This document shows positions 1 through 8,061 of a stretch of DNA of 64,000 nt, one piece after another; position 1 is the stretch's first letter; every line of letters begins with the position of its first letter. Below the pieces are notes generated by a model. That model did no database searches. It was not told where the DNA came from and worked only from the letters and a program-made list of their open reading frames with translations. This DNA is from Polyangiaceae bacterium. Lineage in GTDB: Bacteria; Myxococcota_A; Polyangia; Polyangiales; Polyangiaceae. The stretch covers positions 248,001-312,000 of the forward strand of contig JACKEB010000015.1 of the NCBI GenBank assembly GCA_020633205.1, given 5' to 3'. The position numbers and the translations under genes are program-made.

Positions 1-772
1 ACATGCCGATGTGAACAGTTTGCGCGATCAGCGAGCGCGCGAGCTCGGGAGCTAGACTACCCGGGTAGTAATCCGGACCTGCCTTCCACCACGGCGGATC
101 TTCCTCCTTCCCGCGGCACCAGGTCACCGCGGGGTAGTACTCCCCATGGGTGACGGCGTGGAGCGTGCCGATCCCGCGCCGCTCGGCGGCGCACACGACC
201 ATCGCGGTGGCGGCATCTCCAACGTTCGGCGATGCCGGATGCATAAGCGGAAACGCCCTGGTCATCATGTGGCTCTGGGTGAGCAGCACGCAGCGTGCGC
301 GACCAGACTCGATCAACGCCGCCGCCAGACCGAGCTGGGCCACCGAAGTTGCACAGCTTGCCTCGAGTCCGAGAGCCATTGCACGACGGATCCCCAGTAG
401 GTCCGCCACGCGTGGGGCACTTGGAGGAACCACGCGATCAGGCACCGCTGCCCAGGACATGACGACGTCGACCTCGTCAGGCGACACTCCCGCGTCGAGC
501 AATGCTGCTGCGCCTGCTTTGCTTTCCGCGAGGCAAGAGTTGACGTCCGCCGGCGCAACTCGCCGCTTCCGAGCCCCAAGGAACGGGTCATCCGCTTCTG
601 CCGCCAAGTAGCGTTTGCCGAGTGCCTCGCGCGGGTCATCCTCCACCCGTACGTCCACGAGCTCACGCCGGTTGCTCGAGCGGCCCCGTTCCGCGAACTC
701 CTGGGGCCAATCCGCATTCGTTCGGACTTGCTCTGGGTACCAGGCGCCGAGTCCAGTGATGCGCGCTCTCAT
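1..772 (-). CDS. 3-oxoacyl-ACP synthase III (FabH/KAS III-like), 3' end cut by window edge
   Basis: I translated this frame directly; it is open from an ATG at 772 to the left edge, giving 257 residues of an incomplete protein. It begins MRARITGLGAWYPEQV, a typical KAS III opening, and has the nucleophile region LEASCATSV with the presumed active-site Cys at residue 140, followed by ARCVLLTQS and a GDAATAMVV motif matching the GDGAGAVVL block of FabH. About 28 extra residues precede the Cys compared with FabH. The His and Asn of the catalytic triad lie beyond the window. The ATG overlaps the TGA of the upstream ThDP enzyme (ATGA), so the two are probably translationally coupled. Known family role: Claisen condensation or acyl transfer from acyl-CoA. 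A secondary-metabolite or housekeeping FabH role cannot be separated here; the pairing with a ThDP enzyme favours the former. Confidence 0.85.
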   Translation of the reverse strand, partial: MRARITGLGAWYPEQVRTNADWPQEFAERGRSSNRRELVDVRVEDDPREALGKRYLAAEADDPFLGARKRRVAPADVNSCLAESKAGAAALLDAGVSPDEVDVVMSWAAVPDRVVPPSAPRVADLLGIRRAMALGLEASCATSVAQLGLAAALIESGRARCVLLTQSHMMTRAFPLMHPASPNVGDAATAMVVCAAERRGIGTLHAVTHGEYYPAVTWCRGKEEDPPWWKAGPDYYPGSLAPELARSLIAQTVHIGM

Positions 773-2634
773 GCGACCCCCTTGTTCGACAGCATACTCA
801 TGTGTTGCAGCGCTTCATTTCGGCCGCCGCCGGCGAGTCGTACGTCGCGGTCGATTCGGATGTCCAAGACGGCTGGGCCACCTAGCTCGAGCAAGCGATC
901 AAACAATTCCTCCCGGATTTCCCCGGGGTGGTTCACTCGTACGCCAGTCACGCCCATCGAGCGAGCCCAGGCGGCGAAGTCCACGAAGTCTGTGGACCAC
1001 TGCGCTTCACGACCGAATACTTGCTTGTAGCCGTGGTAGACCATGTTGTAGCGCGCGTCGTTGAACACGGCGAAGATCACCGGTAGGCGCTCCTTCGCCG
1101 CGACCAACAGCTCCATCCCAGCCATCTGCATGCTTCCATCGCCACAGATGCACACCACCGGACGCGCTCGATTCCCGATAGCAGCGCCGATCGCGCCGCT
1201 GACCCCGGAACCCATGCTTCCGAGGCCCAGCTGGATTTGAAAGCCTTTGGGATCCTTCGCCGTGAGGTAGTGAAGGGCGAAGAGCATATGCTCGCCGATG
1301 TCGGTGACGAACGTGGCGTTTGCACCCGCGGCGCGCTCCAGCTCGACGACGGCGCGCTGGGGGGTGATCAACGGCTGATCCTCACCCCCAAAAGTTGCGT
1401 CGTCGAACGGTGAGCGAGCCCGAAGCTCACGCAGCTTCCCGCGACAACGCGTGTTGCGCAGGCCTTCCTCGAGCACGACGTCGTACATCTTTTCGGCGAA
1501 CGCGCCCACGTCACTCACCACGCCGAGCTCCGTCGGCAAGTTGCGATTGAACACGGTCGCGTCGCGGTCTACGTGGACCAGACGCCCTCCAGGGGCGACG
1601 TAAGGCGTCGGACCGACGGAGCAATCATCCAGATCCGTTCCAAGCACGACCGCGACGTCCACCCCGAGCTTCGTGTAGTCACGCGCCCAGATAGAGGCCG
1701 CCAGCCCGCCATGGCGCAAGGAGCGAGGATGCTCCTCGCTGACGATGCCCTTCGCCTTGGGCGTGGTGACGAACGGAACGTCCAGCGCATCGACGAGCCG
1801 GCGCAACACCTTCGAGTAAGGCCTCGCTCCCGAGCCGAACACCAGAAGTGGGTGCTCCGCTTGGGCGAGCAAGCGACACACTTCGAGAACGACGCTACGG
1901 TCTGGCTCACTCAGGCGGCGAGTTACCGTGCGGGAAACTCGGAAACCGTCCGTCTTGGCGGCTCCGCGGTCGATTGGCACGACCAACAGCGCTGGGCCAG
2001 GGTTTGCGGGGTCCGTTGCTGCCTCCAGCACCGCCGTCGCTTGGGAGCTGGCCGCGGACGGACTCGTTACGCGCACCGCGCGCCGGGTCATCTTGTCGAA
2101 CAAGGACTCGACGTCGATCCCCTCGGGCCCAGAGTTCTGCAGTAGCCGACCGCCATTGGCCGCCCATGCGACGTCGCCGATGACCAGTACTAGCGGCACT
2201 CCTTCGTTGTGGGCCGAACACACGCCGGTGACCGCATTCGTTGCGCCTGGCCCCGCGGTGACGACCACCGCCGGTACCTTCCCGCTCGCGCGGTAATACG
2301 CCGTGGCGGCGAACGCCGCCGCGCTTTCGTGCCTCGACTCCACCAACGTGGCGCCTGGGTGACGCAAGATGGAGTCGAACACTGGAGAGACCGGACCACC
2401 GGGAATACCGAAGAAGGTGTCTACCCCTTCCTTGACCAACGCATCGATGATGCCGTCAGCTGCGGTCTGGACCTCAAACGCAGGAATTTCCGTGCGAGAA
2501 GTTGGTGCCGGGGGCGCTTCGAAGGAAACGTTCGGAGACTTCTCCGTGAATGGCGTGAGCTCGCGGATGCACGAGCGAGGCGATGACTCAGGCACGACTT
2601 CGCGTTCAGAATCGATGGAGAGATCGGATCGCAT
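769..2634 (-). CDS. Thiamine diphosphate-dependent enzyme, acetolactate synthase/decarboxylase-like
   Basis: A 621-residue protein with the three-domain layout of the acetolactate synthase/benzoylformate decarboxylase family. After a disordered Ser/Pro/Glu-rich N-terminus of about 55 residues comes the PYR domain (IPGG, then the cofactor-activating Glu in VESRHESAAAF), a central domain, and a C-terminal PP domain with CGDGSMQMAG and, about 25 residues on, FNDARYN, which together bind Mg-ThDP. The second Asn of the usual GDG-NN motif is Asp. The start is well supported by GGGAGGA six bases upstream of the ATG. No acetolactate synthase regulatory subunit is adjacent; instead the stop codon overlaps the start of a KAS III gene. 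This argues against a branched-chain amino acid role and for carboligation or decarboxylation of a 2-oxo acid feeding an acyl-transfer step. The substrate is unknown. Confidence 0.88.
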   Translation of the reverse strand: MRSDLSIDSEREVVPESSPRSCIRELTPFTEKSPNVSFEAPPAPTSRTEIPAFEVQTAADGIIDALVKEGVDTFFGIPGGPVSPVFDSILRHPGATLVESRHESAAAFAATAYYRASGKVPAVVVTAGPGATNAVTGVCSAHNEGVPLVLVIGDVAWAANGGRLLQNSGPEGIDVESLFDKMTRRAVRVTSPSAASSQATAVLEAATDPANPGPALLVVPIDRGAAKTDGFRVSRTVTRRLSEPDRSVVLEVCRLLAQAEHPLLVFGSGARPYSKVLRRLVDALDVPFVTTPKAKGIVSEEHPRSLRHGGLAASIWARDYTKLGVDVAVVLGTDLDDCSVGPTPYVAPGGRLVHVDRDATVFNRNLPTELGVVSDVGAFAEKMYDVVLEEGLRNTRCRGKLRELRARSPFDDATFGGEDQPLITPQRAVVELERAAGANATFVTDIGEHMLFALHYLTAKDPKGFQIQLGLGSMGSGVSGAIGAAIGNRARPVVCICGDGSMQMAGMELLVAAKERLPVIFAVFNDARYNMVYHGYKQVFGREAQWSTDFVDFAAWARSMGVTGVRVNHPGEIREELFDRLLELGGPAVLDIRIDRDVRLAGGGRNEALQHMSMLSNKGVA

Positions 2635-3263
2635 GAGATCCTCCCGGGTGCGTTGTTGTTGTTGCTCGGCGTGGACCGATATCGCTTGCTCGGCACCACG
2701 CAGATCCGAGCACGTACTTTTCAGAGTCCCCGGGCAGTTCTTTGACGCAGCTCCGCAGTGCCCAGCGCATCGTCAAGAAACGACACTGGGCGCAGAATTT
2801 CCGCGCATAAATATGAACACCTGGCGGATGCCAAGGCGCCCGAAGAAAGGCCCTGGTTTTCTAGGCTCGTGACGAGCACGAGCGATCCTCACGCCGAAGG
2901 TTGCATGAGGTTTTTGTTTGATACGGACGCGCTACGCGCCGCCCGGACATCGTGGCTCAGGAGGGGTATCTGAGCGCGAGGCCTTCTGGCCTAATTTACG
3001 CGATACGTCAATAGAGAAACCACACAGGAACACCAATCGGTACACACGAGGGGTGGTGATGGCGGGCAGTGTCAGCGACTAGCCGCCGCGGTGTGTTCGT
3101 TGTGTTTCTGCTCCACAATCGTGTGTGCTTTTTCGACACAGAAACGATTGTTGCGCGAGCTTCTACGACCACCCGGAGCGCGAATTAAGGGTTGGCGCTC
3201 CAATGCTGTTCCAATCGGCGCTGCGCAACGAGTTTTGCTCAGATGGCTATGGGCTACGCATTT
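2635..3263. other. Intergenic region with no convincing gene; one inverted-repeat site
   Basis: This stretch of about 630 bases lies upstream of the ThDP enzyme and downstream of the AlkB-like gene (both minus strand). Short open frames here have no recognisable domain, codon bias or ribosome site. It probably holds the promoter of the ThDP-KAS III pair. The middle (about 2990-3160) is visibly less GC-rich than its surroundings and contains the inverted repeat listed separately. Confidence 0.5.
3104..3151. repeat. Compound inverted repeat (GTTTCTG / CAGAAAC and ACAATCGT / ACGATTGT)
   Basis: GTTTCTG at 3104-3110 is matched by its reverse complement at 3139-3145, and ACAATCGT at 3115-3122 by its reverse complement at 3144-3151. 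The two pairings are offset and share bases, so they could form alternative hairpins. It may be a regulatory site or a decayed terminator. No run of T follows it on either strand. Confidence 0.35.
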
Positions 3264-3845
3264 CTAGCCTGATGGCGTGCCGACCCTGCGGAACGTCAGG
3301 TTCAGGCGTGGAGCGCTGATTCCAGGCTGCTTTGGGACGCCGTGGACGTAGTGGTGTTGGGTCGTCCCGGCCATTATCAAAAGTGAGTTATGAGGCAGGT
3401 CGAGTGCGTGGCTCGCTCCTCGCTCGCGCGGCTTGATGCGAAATCGACGAGTCGCGCCGAATGATACCGAGGCGACTTGGGGAGTGGGCCCGAGCTCCGG
3501 TTCGTTGTCGGAGTGAAAGCCCATGCTGTCGCTCCCGCTCCGATACAAGTTGGCGAGCAGGTGGTTGAAGTGGCACTGCGAGCTTTGCTCAACGAGCATG
3601 CGTATGCGCGCTGCCGCTGGAGTCCACTCTCGCGGCTCGAGTGTCTGTCCCGAGTAGCGATAGGGGACTTCGCCACACCACGCCACGAGCCGGGGCTGCA
3701 GCACCGAGCGCCCAAATAGCTGGATAGCTCGCTGCTCCCAGCTGAGCTGAGCCTCGAGTTCGGCGTGGAGCGTGGCGGCGACGTCGCTTGGCAACCAGGA
3801 CTCGTGGAGCTCCAGAAACGCCCCGTGCTCCAACTCAATCCGCAC
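3264..3845 (-). CDS. AlkB-family 2-oxoglutarate/Fe(II) dioxygenase
   Basis: A 193-residue protein of normal length for the AlkB/ALKBH2-3 group, which repairs 1-methyladenine and 3-methylcytosine in nucleic acids by oxidative demethylation. The iron ligands are visible: His111 and Asp113 in GFHSDNEPELG and His168 in HHYVHGVPK. The 2-oxoglutarate-binding arginines are at Arg180 and Arg186 in PRLNLTFRR. The upstream PYRYSGQT and NHLLANLYRSGSDSMG segments also match the family. The start is GTG with AAGGA five bases before it. It has no obvious operon partner: the flanking genes on the same strand are separated by about 190 bases downstream of the thiolase terminator and by about 630 bases from the ThDP enzyme. 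Substrate preference (DNA, RNA or protein) is not determined. Confidence 0.9.
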   Translation of the reverse strand: MRIELEHGAFLELHESWLPSDVAATLHAELEAQLSWEQRAIQLFGRSVLQPRLVAWCGEVPYRYSGQTLEPREWTPAAARIRMLVEQSSQCHFNHLLANLYRSGSDSMGFHSDNEPELGPTPQVASVSFGATRRFRIKPRERGASHALDLPHNSLLIMAGTTQHHYVHGVPKQPGISAPRLNLTFRRVGTPSG

Positions 3846-3973
3846 TCTCGTCCTTGGTTGATGGGGTCAGCAAATCGCCGATCCACCTCACGTTAGGAAG
3901 CCTATCCCAACGCCCATGGGATGAGTGGGGGAGAGCTGCAGCGGGCGTCCGCTGTACCGATCTGAAGCACTTG

Positions 3974-4017
3974 TTACAAAACAACAGCTGCCCGCGACCG
4001 AATACGGTCGCGGGCAG
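3974..4017 (-). terminator. Rho-independent terminator of the thiolase operon
   Basis: A perfect 13-bp stem (3988-4000 with 4005-4017, loop AATA). Read on the minus strand it is followed by TTGTTTTGTAACA. It lies 22 bases after the thiolase stop codon and closes the dehydratase-FabG-thiolase operon. Confidence 0.88.
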
Positions 4018-4038
4018 GTTGCTCCTGTTGGAGTCGTT

Positions 4039-5397
4039 TCAGTTCACGCGTTCGAGAACCGCGGCGGCTCCGAGGCCGCCTGCCGCGCAGATGCCGAGCA
4101 GGGCCATGGAGCGCTCTCCGAGGGCGAGCTCATTGGCGACGGTCGTGACCATGCGAGCGCCGGTCGCGCCGAAGGGGTGACCAATCGCCAGCGAGCCGCC
4201 GTGGAGGTTGATCGCCTCCGGGTTCACCTCGCCGACGGCTTGCTCCCGCCCCAGGCGCTCCTTGGCGAAGGCGTCGCTCCCGAGCATCTTCAGCACGCTG
4301 AGTACCTGAGCAGCGAACGCCTCGTGCATGTCGATGAGGTCGATGTCGCTCAGGGACAAGCCCGCGCGCTCGAGTGCCTTGGGCATCGCCAGTGCCGGCC
4401 CCATCAGGAGCTGATCCGCCGGATCCACTCCCACGTAGGCCCACGACTTGATGGCTGCGAGCGGGGTGTAGCCAAGCGCCCGCGCCTTCTCCTCGCTCAT
4501 CAGCACCACCGCAGCAGCGCCATCGGTGAGCGGACTCGCGTTCCCTGCGGTAACGCTACCGTCCTTCGAGAACACCGGCCGTAGCTTGCTGAGCTTCTCC
4601 ACAGAGGTGTCTGCGCGGACGAGACCATCGGCGTGCACCCACTTGCCACCAGGCGTCTCCACCGCGACTACTTCCTCTGCGAAGCGACCCGACTCGATGG
4701 CGTGGGCCGCGCGATGGTGGGAGCGCGCCGCAAGCTCGTCCTGTGCCTCGCGACTGATCGCGTTGCGCTTCGCCATGCGCTCCGCCGACTCGCCCATCAC
4801 CTCGCCCGTGCTGCGCTCGGCGATCTTGGGTTGGCGCGGGAGGATCTCGGTGATTGGAGTCAGCTGGGACAGCGCCGCGAGGTAGTCTGCGGGCGACGGC
4901 TTGCCTAGCGCGAGGGGTGCGAGGCTATGGGTCACCTTGGAGGGCAGGGTGATGGGTGCGTTGCTGGTCGAGTCAGACCCGCCAGCGATGATCACGTCGG
5001 CTTCCCCGCGCTCGATGGCTGCGGCCGCCAGGGTGATGGCTTGGAGCCCTGAGGCACATGCGCGGGTGACGGTCATGCCCTCGACGCTCGCGGGCAACTG
5101 AAGGTCCAGGGCGATTTCGCGAGCGACGTTAGGGGCGGTCGTCGGGAGGATGACCCCGCCCCAAACGATGCCGTCAATTTCCTTGCGGGAAAGTTCCAGC
5201 TTGTTCAGCAGACCACGAGTGGCCGCGACCCCGAGCGCGATGGTGTCGAGCTGGGTGAAGCTCGTAAAAGCTTTGACGAAGGGCGTACGCATGCCCCCGA
5301 CAACCACTGCGCGCCGGGCGCTGTGCCCGTTGCCGTTTGCGCTGCCACCGTTGGTTTTGCTGCGTGTACCGGTGTTCGTGCGGCGTTTCGCTGCCAT
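4039..5397 (-). CDS. Acetyl-CoA C-acyltransferase (thiolase, FadI/FadA2-like)
   Basis: A 452-residue thiolase. After a Lys/Asn/Gly-rich N-terminal tail of about 28 residues, the core shows the acyl-accepting Cys114 in TRACASGLQA, the His region HGGSLAIGHPFGATGAR and the second catalytic Cys (about 437) in GICAAGGLGAA. It catalyses thiolytic cleavage or condensation of 3-oxoacyl-CoA. A longer frame begins with TTG at 5409, but those bases form the Shine-Dalgarno (GGAGGA) for the ATG at 5397, so I use 5397. It is the last gene of a three-gene minus-strand operon, 12 bases after the FabG stop, and is followed by a strong terminator. The gene set matches mycobacterial htdX-fabG4-fadA2, suggesting chain shortening or elongation of fatty acyl thioesters. 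Confidence 0.92.
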   Translation of the reverse strand: MAAKRRTNTGTRSKTNGGSANGNGHSARRAVVVGGMRTPFVKAFTSFTQLDTIALGVAATRGLLNKLELSRKEIDGIVWGGVILPTTAPNVAREIALDLQLPASVEGMTVTRACASGLQAITLAAAAIERGEADVIIAGGSDSTSNAPITLPSKVTHSLAPLALGKPSPADYLAALSQLTPITEILPRQPKIAERSTGEVMGESAERMAKRNAISREAQDELAARSHHRAAHAIESGRFAEEVVAVETPGGKWVHADGLVRADTSVEKLSKLRPVFSKDGSVTAGNASPLTDGAAAVVLMSEEKARALGYTPLAAIKSWAYVGVDPADQLLMGPALAMPKALERAGLSLSDIDLIDMHEAFAAQVLSVLKMLGSDAFAKERLGREQAVGEVNPEAINLHGGSLAIGHPFGATGARMVTTVANELALGERSMALLGICAAGGLGAAAVLERVN

Positions 5398-5409
5398 GGT
5401 TTCCTCCAA

Positions 5410-6843
5410 TCAGGCGCCGATTAGGGCGCCTCCGCAGACACGGATGATGTTGCCTGTGACGCCAGCGGCGGCAGGCGTGCACAAGAAGTTGATGGCTTGG
5501 CCGACGTCCTCTGGTTGTCCGCCCTGACCCAAGGCGCTCATGCGGCGACCGGCTTCACGGATTACGACCGGAATCGCCGCGGTGAGGCGCGTCTCGATAA
5601 AGCCAGGAGCGATCGCGTTCACCGTGATGCCGCGGTCCGCGACTTCGCGAGCCAGGTGCTTGGTGAGGCCAACGATGCCGCTCTTCGACGCCGCGTAGTT
5701 GGTCTGGCCTACGTTACCGGCGATGCCCGCGATAGATGATAGGTTCACGATGCGCCCGCCGTCGTTCAGCGTGCCCTTCAGGAGCTCGCTTGTGATGCGC
5801 TCGACGGCGCTCAAGTTGATGTCGATCGCCTGGTCCCACAGCGCTTGCTTCATCCGCGCGAGCGTCTTGTCGCGCGTCACGCCTGCGTTGTGAACGACGA
5901 TGTCGACGCCGCCGTGCTGCTCCTTCAATGCGCGGGCGATGCTCCCCGGCGCTTCGGGATCGGAGACATCTGCTAGCAGCACCGAGCCGCCGATCTTGCG
6001 TGCGACCTGGCTCACCGGACCGTCGTCATCGGGGCGATCGAGGCACACGACGTGGGCGCCCTCTGCCGCCATGATCTCCGCCGTAGCGGCACCGATTCCG
6101 CGGGCCGCGCCGGTGATCAGCGCGACCTTTCCTGCGAGCGGGCGCACCCACGAGACCTCGCCATCGAACTTTGCGCTGGCGCTGACGCTGATGGGCTGGG
6201 CAGTGACGAAGGTGCAAGCGGGGCTGAGCAAGAAGCGCAGCACGCCAGCGACGCGGTCGTCCGCGCCCTCTTCCACGCGGATCAAGTTGGCGTTCACGCC
6301 CTTCTTGCCTAGCTCCTTGGCGAGGCTGCGGGTGAAGCCTTCCAGCGCGCTGCGCGCCGCCGCGGCAGCTGCGCTGGTTGCTGTCTCGTGGGGCCTGCCG
6401 AGCACCACGATGCGCGCGTTCTTGCGCAGCTCGGGCAACCAGGGATGGAAGAACGAGTAGACGGCGTCCAGATCTGCTGGGCTCTGGATGCCCGTCGCAT
6501 CGAAGACCATCGAGCCGATACTCGGCTTCTTGTTTTCGCCGAGCTCGGGCTCGCTCACGAGCTTCGGCAGGCGACCGTACGCTTCACCAAGCTCCTTGAA
6601 CGGGCCTTCCAGCTCAGGAGCGGCGAGCCAGGGATTCCCACCGGCGATGATCAGGGTGCGAGCGATCACGGGCGTGAGTTCGCCGATGCCACCGACCAAC
6701 ACCGACTGATCCATCAGGGGGCGCTCCACGGACGGCCCGCGTTGACGTAGCAGCTGCGCGGGCATCGGGATGGGCAGGCCGGCGCTTTGAATCAGCTTAC
6801 GGGCGCGAGGGTTCTGAGCCAGGTCGAGCAGGATGTCGCTCAT
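5410..6843 (-). CDS. High-molecular-weight 3-oxoacyl reductase (FabG4-like, two-domain SDR)
   Basis: A 477-residue protein, almost twice the length of ordinary FabG. The N-terminal half is a degenerate Rossmann-like domain without a clear glycine-rich motif. The C-terminal half is a complete classical SDR: TGAARGIGAAT for NAD(P)H, NNAG-equivalent HNAGVT, catalytic Ser in LSSIAG, and YAASK. This is the layout of mycobacterial FabG4, which reduces 3-oxoacyl-CoA. The ATG has GGAG seven bases upstream and overlaps the TGA of the dehydratase gene (ATGA), so translation is coupled. The C-terminus ends in a GGALIGA segment like FabG-family oligomer contacts. Together with the flanking dehydratase and thiolase it supplies one step of a fatty-acyl cycle. 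Confidence 0.9.
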   Translation of the reverse strand: MSDILLDLAQNPRARKLIQSAGLPIPMPAQLLRQRGPSVERPLMDQSVLVGGIGELTPVIARTLIIAGGNPWLAAPELEGPFKELGEAYGRLPKLVSEPELGENKKPSIGSMVFDATGIQSPADLDAVYSFFHPWLPELRKNARIVVLGRPHETATSAAAAAARSALEGFTRSLAKELGKKGVNANLIRVEEGADDRVAGVLRFLLSPACTFVTAQPISVSASAKFDGEVSWVRPLAGKVALITGAARGIGAATAEIMAAEGAHVVCLDRPDDDGPVSQVARKIGGSVLLADVSDPEAPGSIARALKEQHGGVDIVVHNAGVTRDKTLARMKQALWDQAIDINLSAVERITSELLKGTLNDGGRIVNLSSIAGIAGNVGQTNYAASKSGIVGLTKHLAREVADRGITVNAIAPGFIETRLTAAIPVVIREAGRRMSALGQGGQPEDVGQAINFLCTPAAAGVTGNIIRVCGGALIGA

Positions 6844-7766
6844 GGTTGTTCTCCGTGTTCGTTGTTGAAGCTACCGACGAGATACGCAGGGCCACCCGGG
6901 GCGTCACCGACGAACACCGAGTTATCGAGGACGTACAGCCCGACCCTTGCTGGCAAGACCAACGGTCGCGTGAAGCGCACGTCGAGCTCGTGGAGTGCCT
7001 TGATGCTTCCGGCGAAGAGGCCCCGATTCAAGCCCTCGGCGGTGCGCGCCATCGTGGAAAATCCGTGCAGAATTACGTTCCGGAAGCCTGAAGCCTTCGC
7101 GTAGCCGGGGATCCAGTGAATCGGGTTGAAGTCACCGGTCAACTTGGCGAAGTCCAGACCAGCGTTCGCTGGCAACTTCCAGTAGCCAATCTCGCGGGCG
7201 TTGCTCGGCACGCGCGGCTTGTCCTTCTTGGCTTGCCCGTTCTTTGGAGACTGCCCGTTTGCCTGGTCTTGCTTCTTCGGCAGCGGGACGATCGCGAAGA
7301 AGTCAGCGACCACGGCCTCTGGTTGCTCCTTCGTGCCGGTCACCACGTGTTGCTGCAGCACGACTCGGCGACCATCGTCGTCGATGCTCTCGAGACGCGC
7401 GGTAACCTGGAGCTTCTTGCCCAGCGGGAGCTGGGAGTTGACTCGCATGCGGCAGCCGCCGTTCATCACCTTGAGCAGCGGGTAGGGCAGCCCCTCGAGC
7501 GTGCGGGTGGCTAGGGGAAAGCCCCACTGGGGGAAGAGGTGCGCCGGGACGATGCCACGGTAAGCGCTGGGGTCACCTCCCACGTGTCGAATGTAGTCCT
7601 TGACCAGCGCCGTGGGGAGCGGGTCAATCTCCGTGCGGAACTCGGGCCCAGGAGTGACCGGAGTGGCGCCAGCGCCAGGCTTCTGGCGCAAGGCTGCAAA
7701 CGCGGTGCGCCCAAGGGCGCCGATGACGGGTGCTTGGGTCAGGATGTGTCGATTCGATACGCCCAT
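6840..7766 (-). CDS. MaoC-like (R)-3-hydroxyacyl thioester dehydratase (HtdX-like, double hotdog)
   Basis: A 308-residue protein with a degenerate N-terminal hotdog and a C-terminal hydratase-2 domain carrying the signature AKLTGDFNPIHW, with the catalytic Asp and His, in about residues 205-217. A Gln/Lys/Asn-rich linker (about 165-190) joins the two. Length and domain order match mycobacterial HtdX and MaoC-like hydratases, which interconvert enoyl- and (R)-3-hydroxyacyl thioesters. GAGG lies six bases before the ATG. It is the first gene of the operon; a palindrome shared with the regulator's promoter lies 71 bases upstream. A role in fatty-acyl degradation, remodelling or polyhydroxyalkanoate supply is possible; the sequence alone does not decide. 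Confidence 0.9.
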   Translation of the reverse strand: MGVSNRHILTQAPVIGALGRTAFAALRQKPGAGATPVTPGPEFRTEIDPLPTALVKDYIRHVGGDPSAYRGIVPAHLFPQWGFPLATRTLEGLPYPLLKVMNGGCRMRVNSQLPLGKKLQVTARLESIDDDGRRVVLQQHVVTGTKEQPEAVVADFFAIVPLPKKQDQANGQSPKNGQAKKDKPRVPSNAREIGYWKLPANAGLDFAKLTGDFNPIHWIPGYAKASGFRNVILHGFSTMARTAEGLNRGLFAGSIKALHELDVRFTRPLVLPARVGLYVLDNSVFVGDAPGGPAYLVGSFNNEHGEQP

Positions 7767-7836
7767 GAACTACCTCGTGAGCCCGGCGACTGCGGGCGGT
7801 CGTATCGCAGGCGTCTCCCTGCGATGCCGCACGCTG

Positions 7837-7852
7837 TCTACCACCCGGTAGA
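7837..7852. promoter_or_regulatory. Predicted TetR operator 1 (TCTACC-N4-GGTAGA)
   Basis: Perfect palindrome with six-base arms and a four-base centre (ACCC), upstream of the dehydratase-FabG-thiolase operon. The same arms recur at operator 2 next to the TetR start, so the divergent regulator probably represses both directions. Confidence 0.72.
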
Positions 7853-8035
7853 GGAGCAGCAAGGGATTTTCTGCAACGCGTCATTCTGCCTGAATTTTCG
7901 CTCAGGTGCGCTTCGACTCAACCCTTGGGAGTGTTCCGGTGTCCCTCCTACGGCAGATTGGCATGGTTTCTGGAGAGAGCGGGTTTTGACGTCTTGCAGC
8001 ATTCCCGCAACACAAGACAGCGTCGCTTGCTCCGC

Positions 8036-8055
8036 TCTCTACCAGGCGGTAGAGA
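8036..8055. promoter_or_regulatory. Predicted TetR operator 2 (TCTCTACC-N4-GGTAGAGA)
   Basis: Perfect 20-base palindrome, eight-base arms with centre AGGC, ending six bases before the GTG start of the TetR gene. It would overlap the transcription start or leader and suits autoregulation. The arms contain the same TCTACC/GGTAGA core as operator 1. Confidence 0.78.
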
Positions 8056-8061
8056 CGGGGC

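Noticed and set aside
150..611. Plus-strand open frames at the left edge
   Set aside because: They are antisense to the KAS III-like gene, which has a continuous frame with catalytic motifs.
4039..5409. Longer thiolase start at a TTG codon (5409)
   Set aside because: The extra bases are the Shine-Dalgarno of the ATG at 5397.
7980..8020. Candidate promoter TTGACG for the TetR gene
   Set aside because: The -10 region at any sensible spacing (AACACA or ACACAA) is weak, so it is not listed as a feature.
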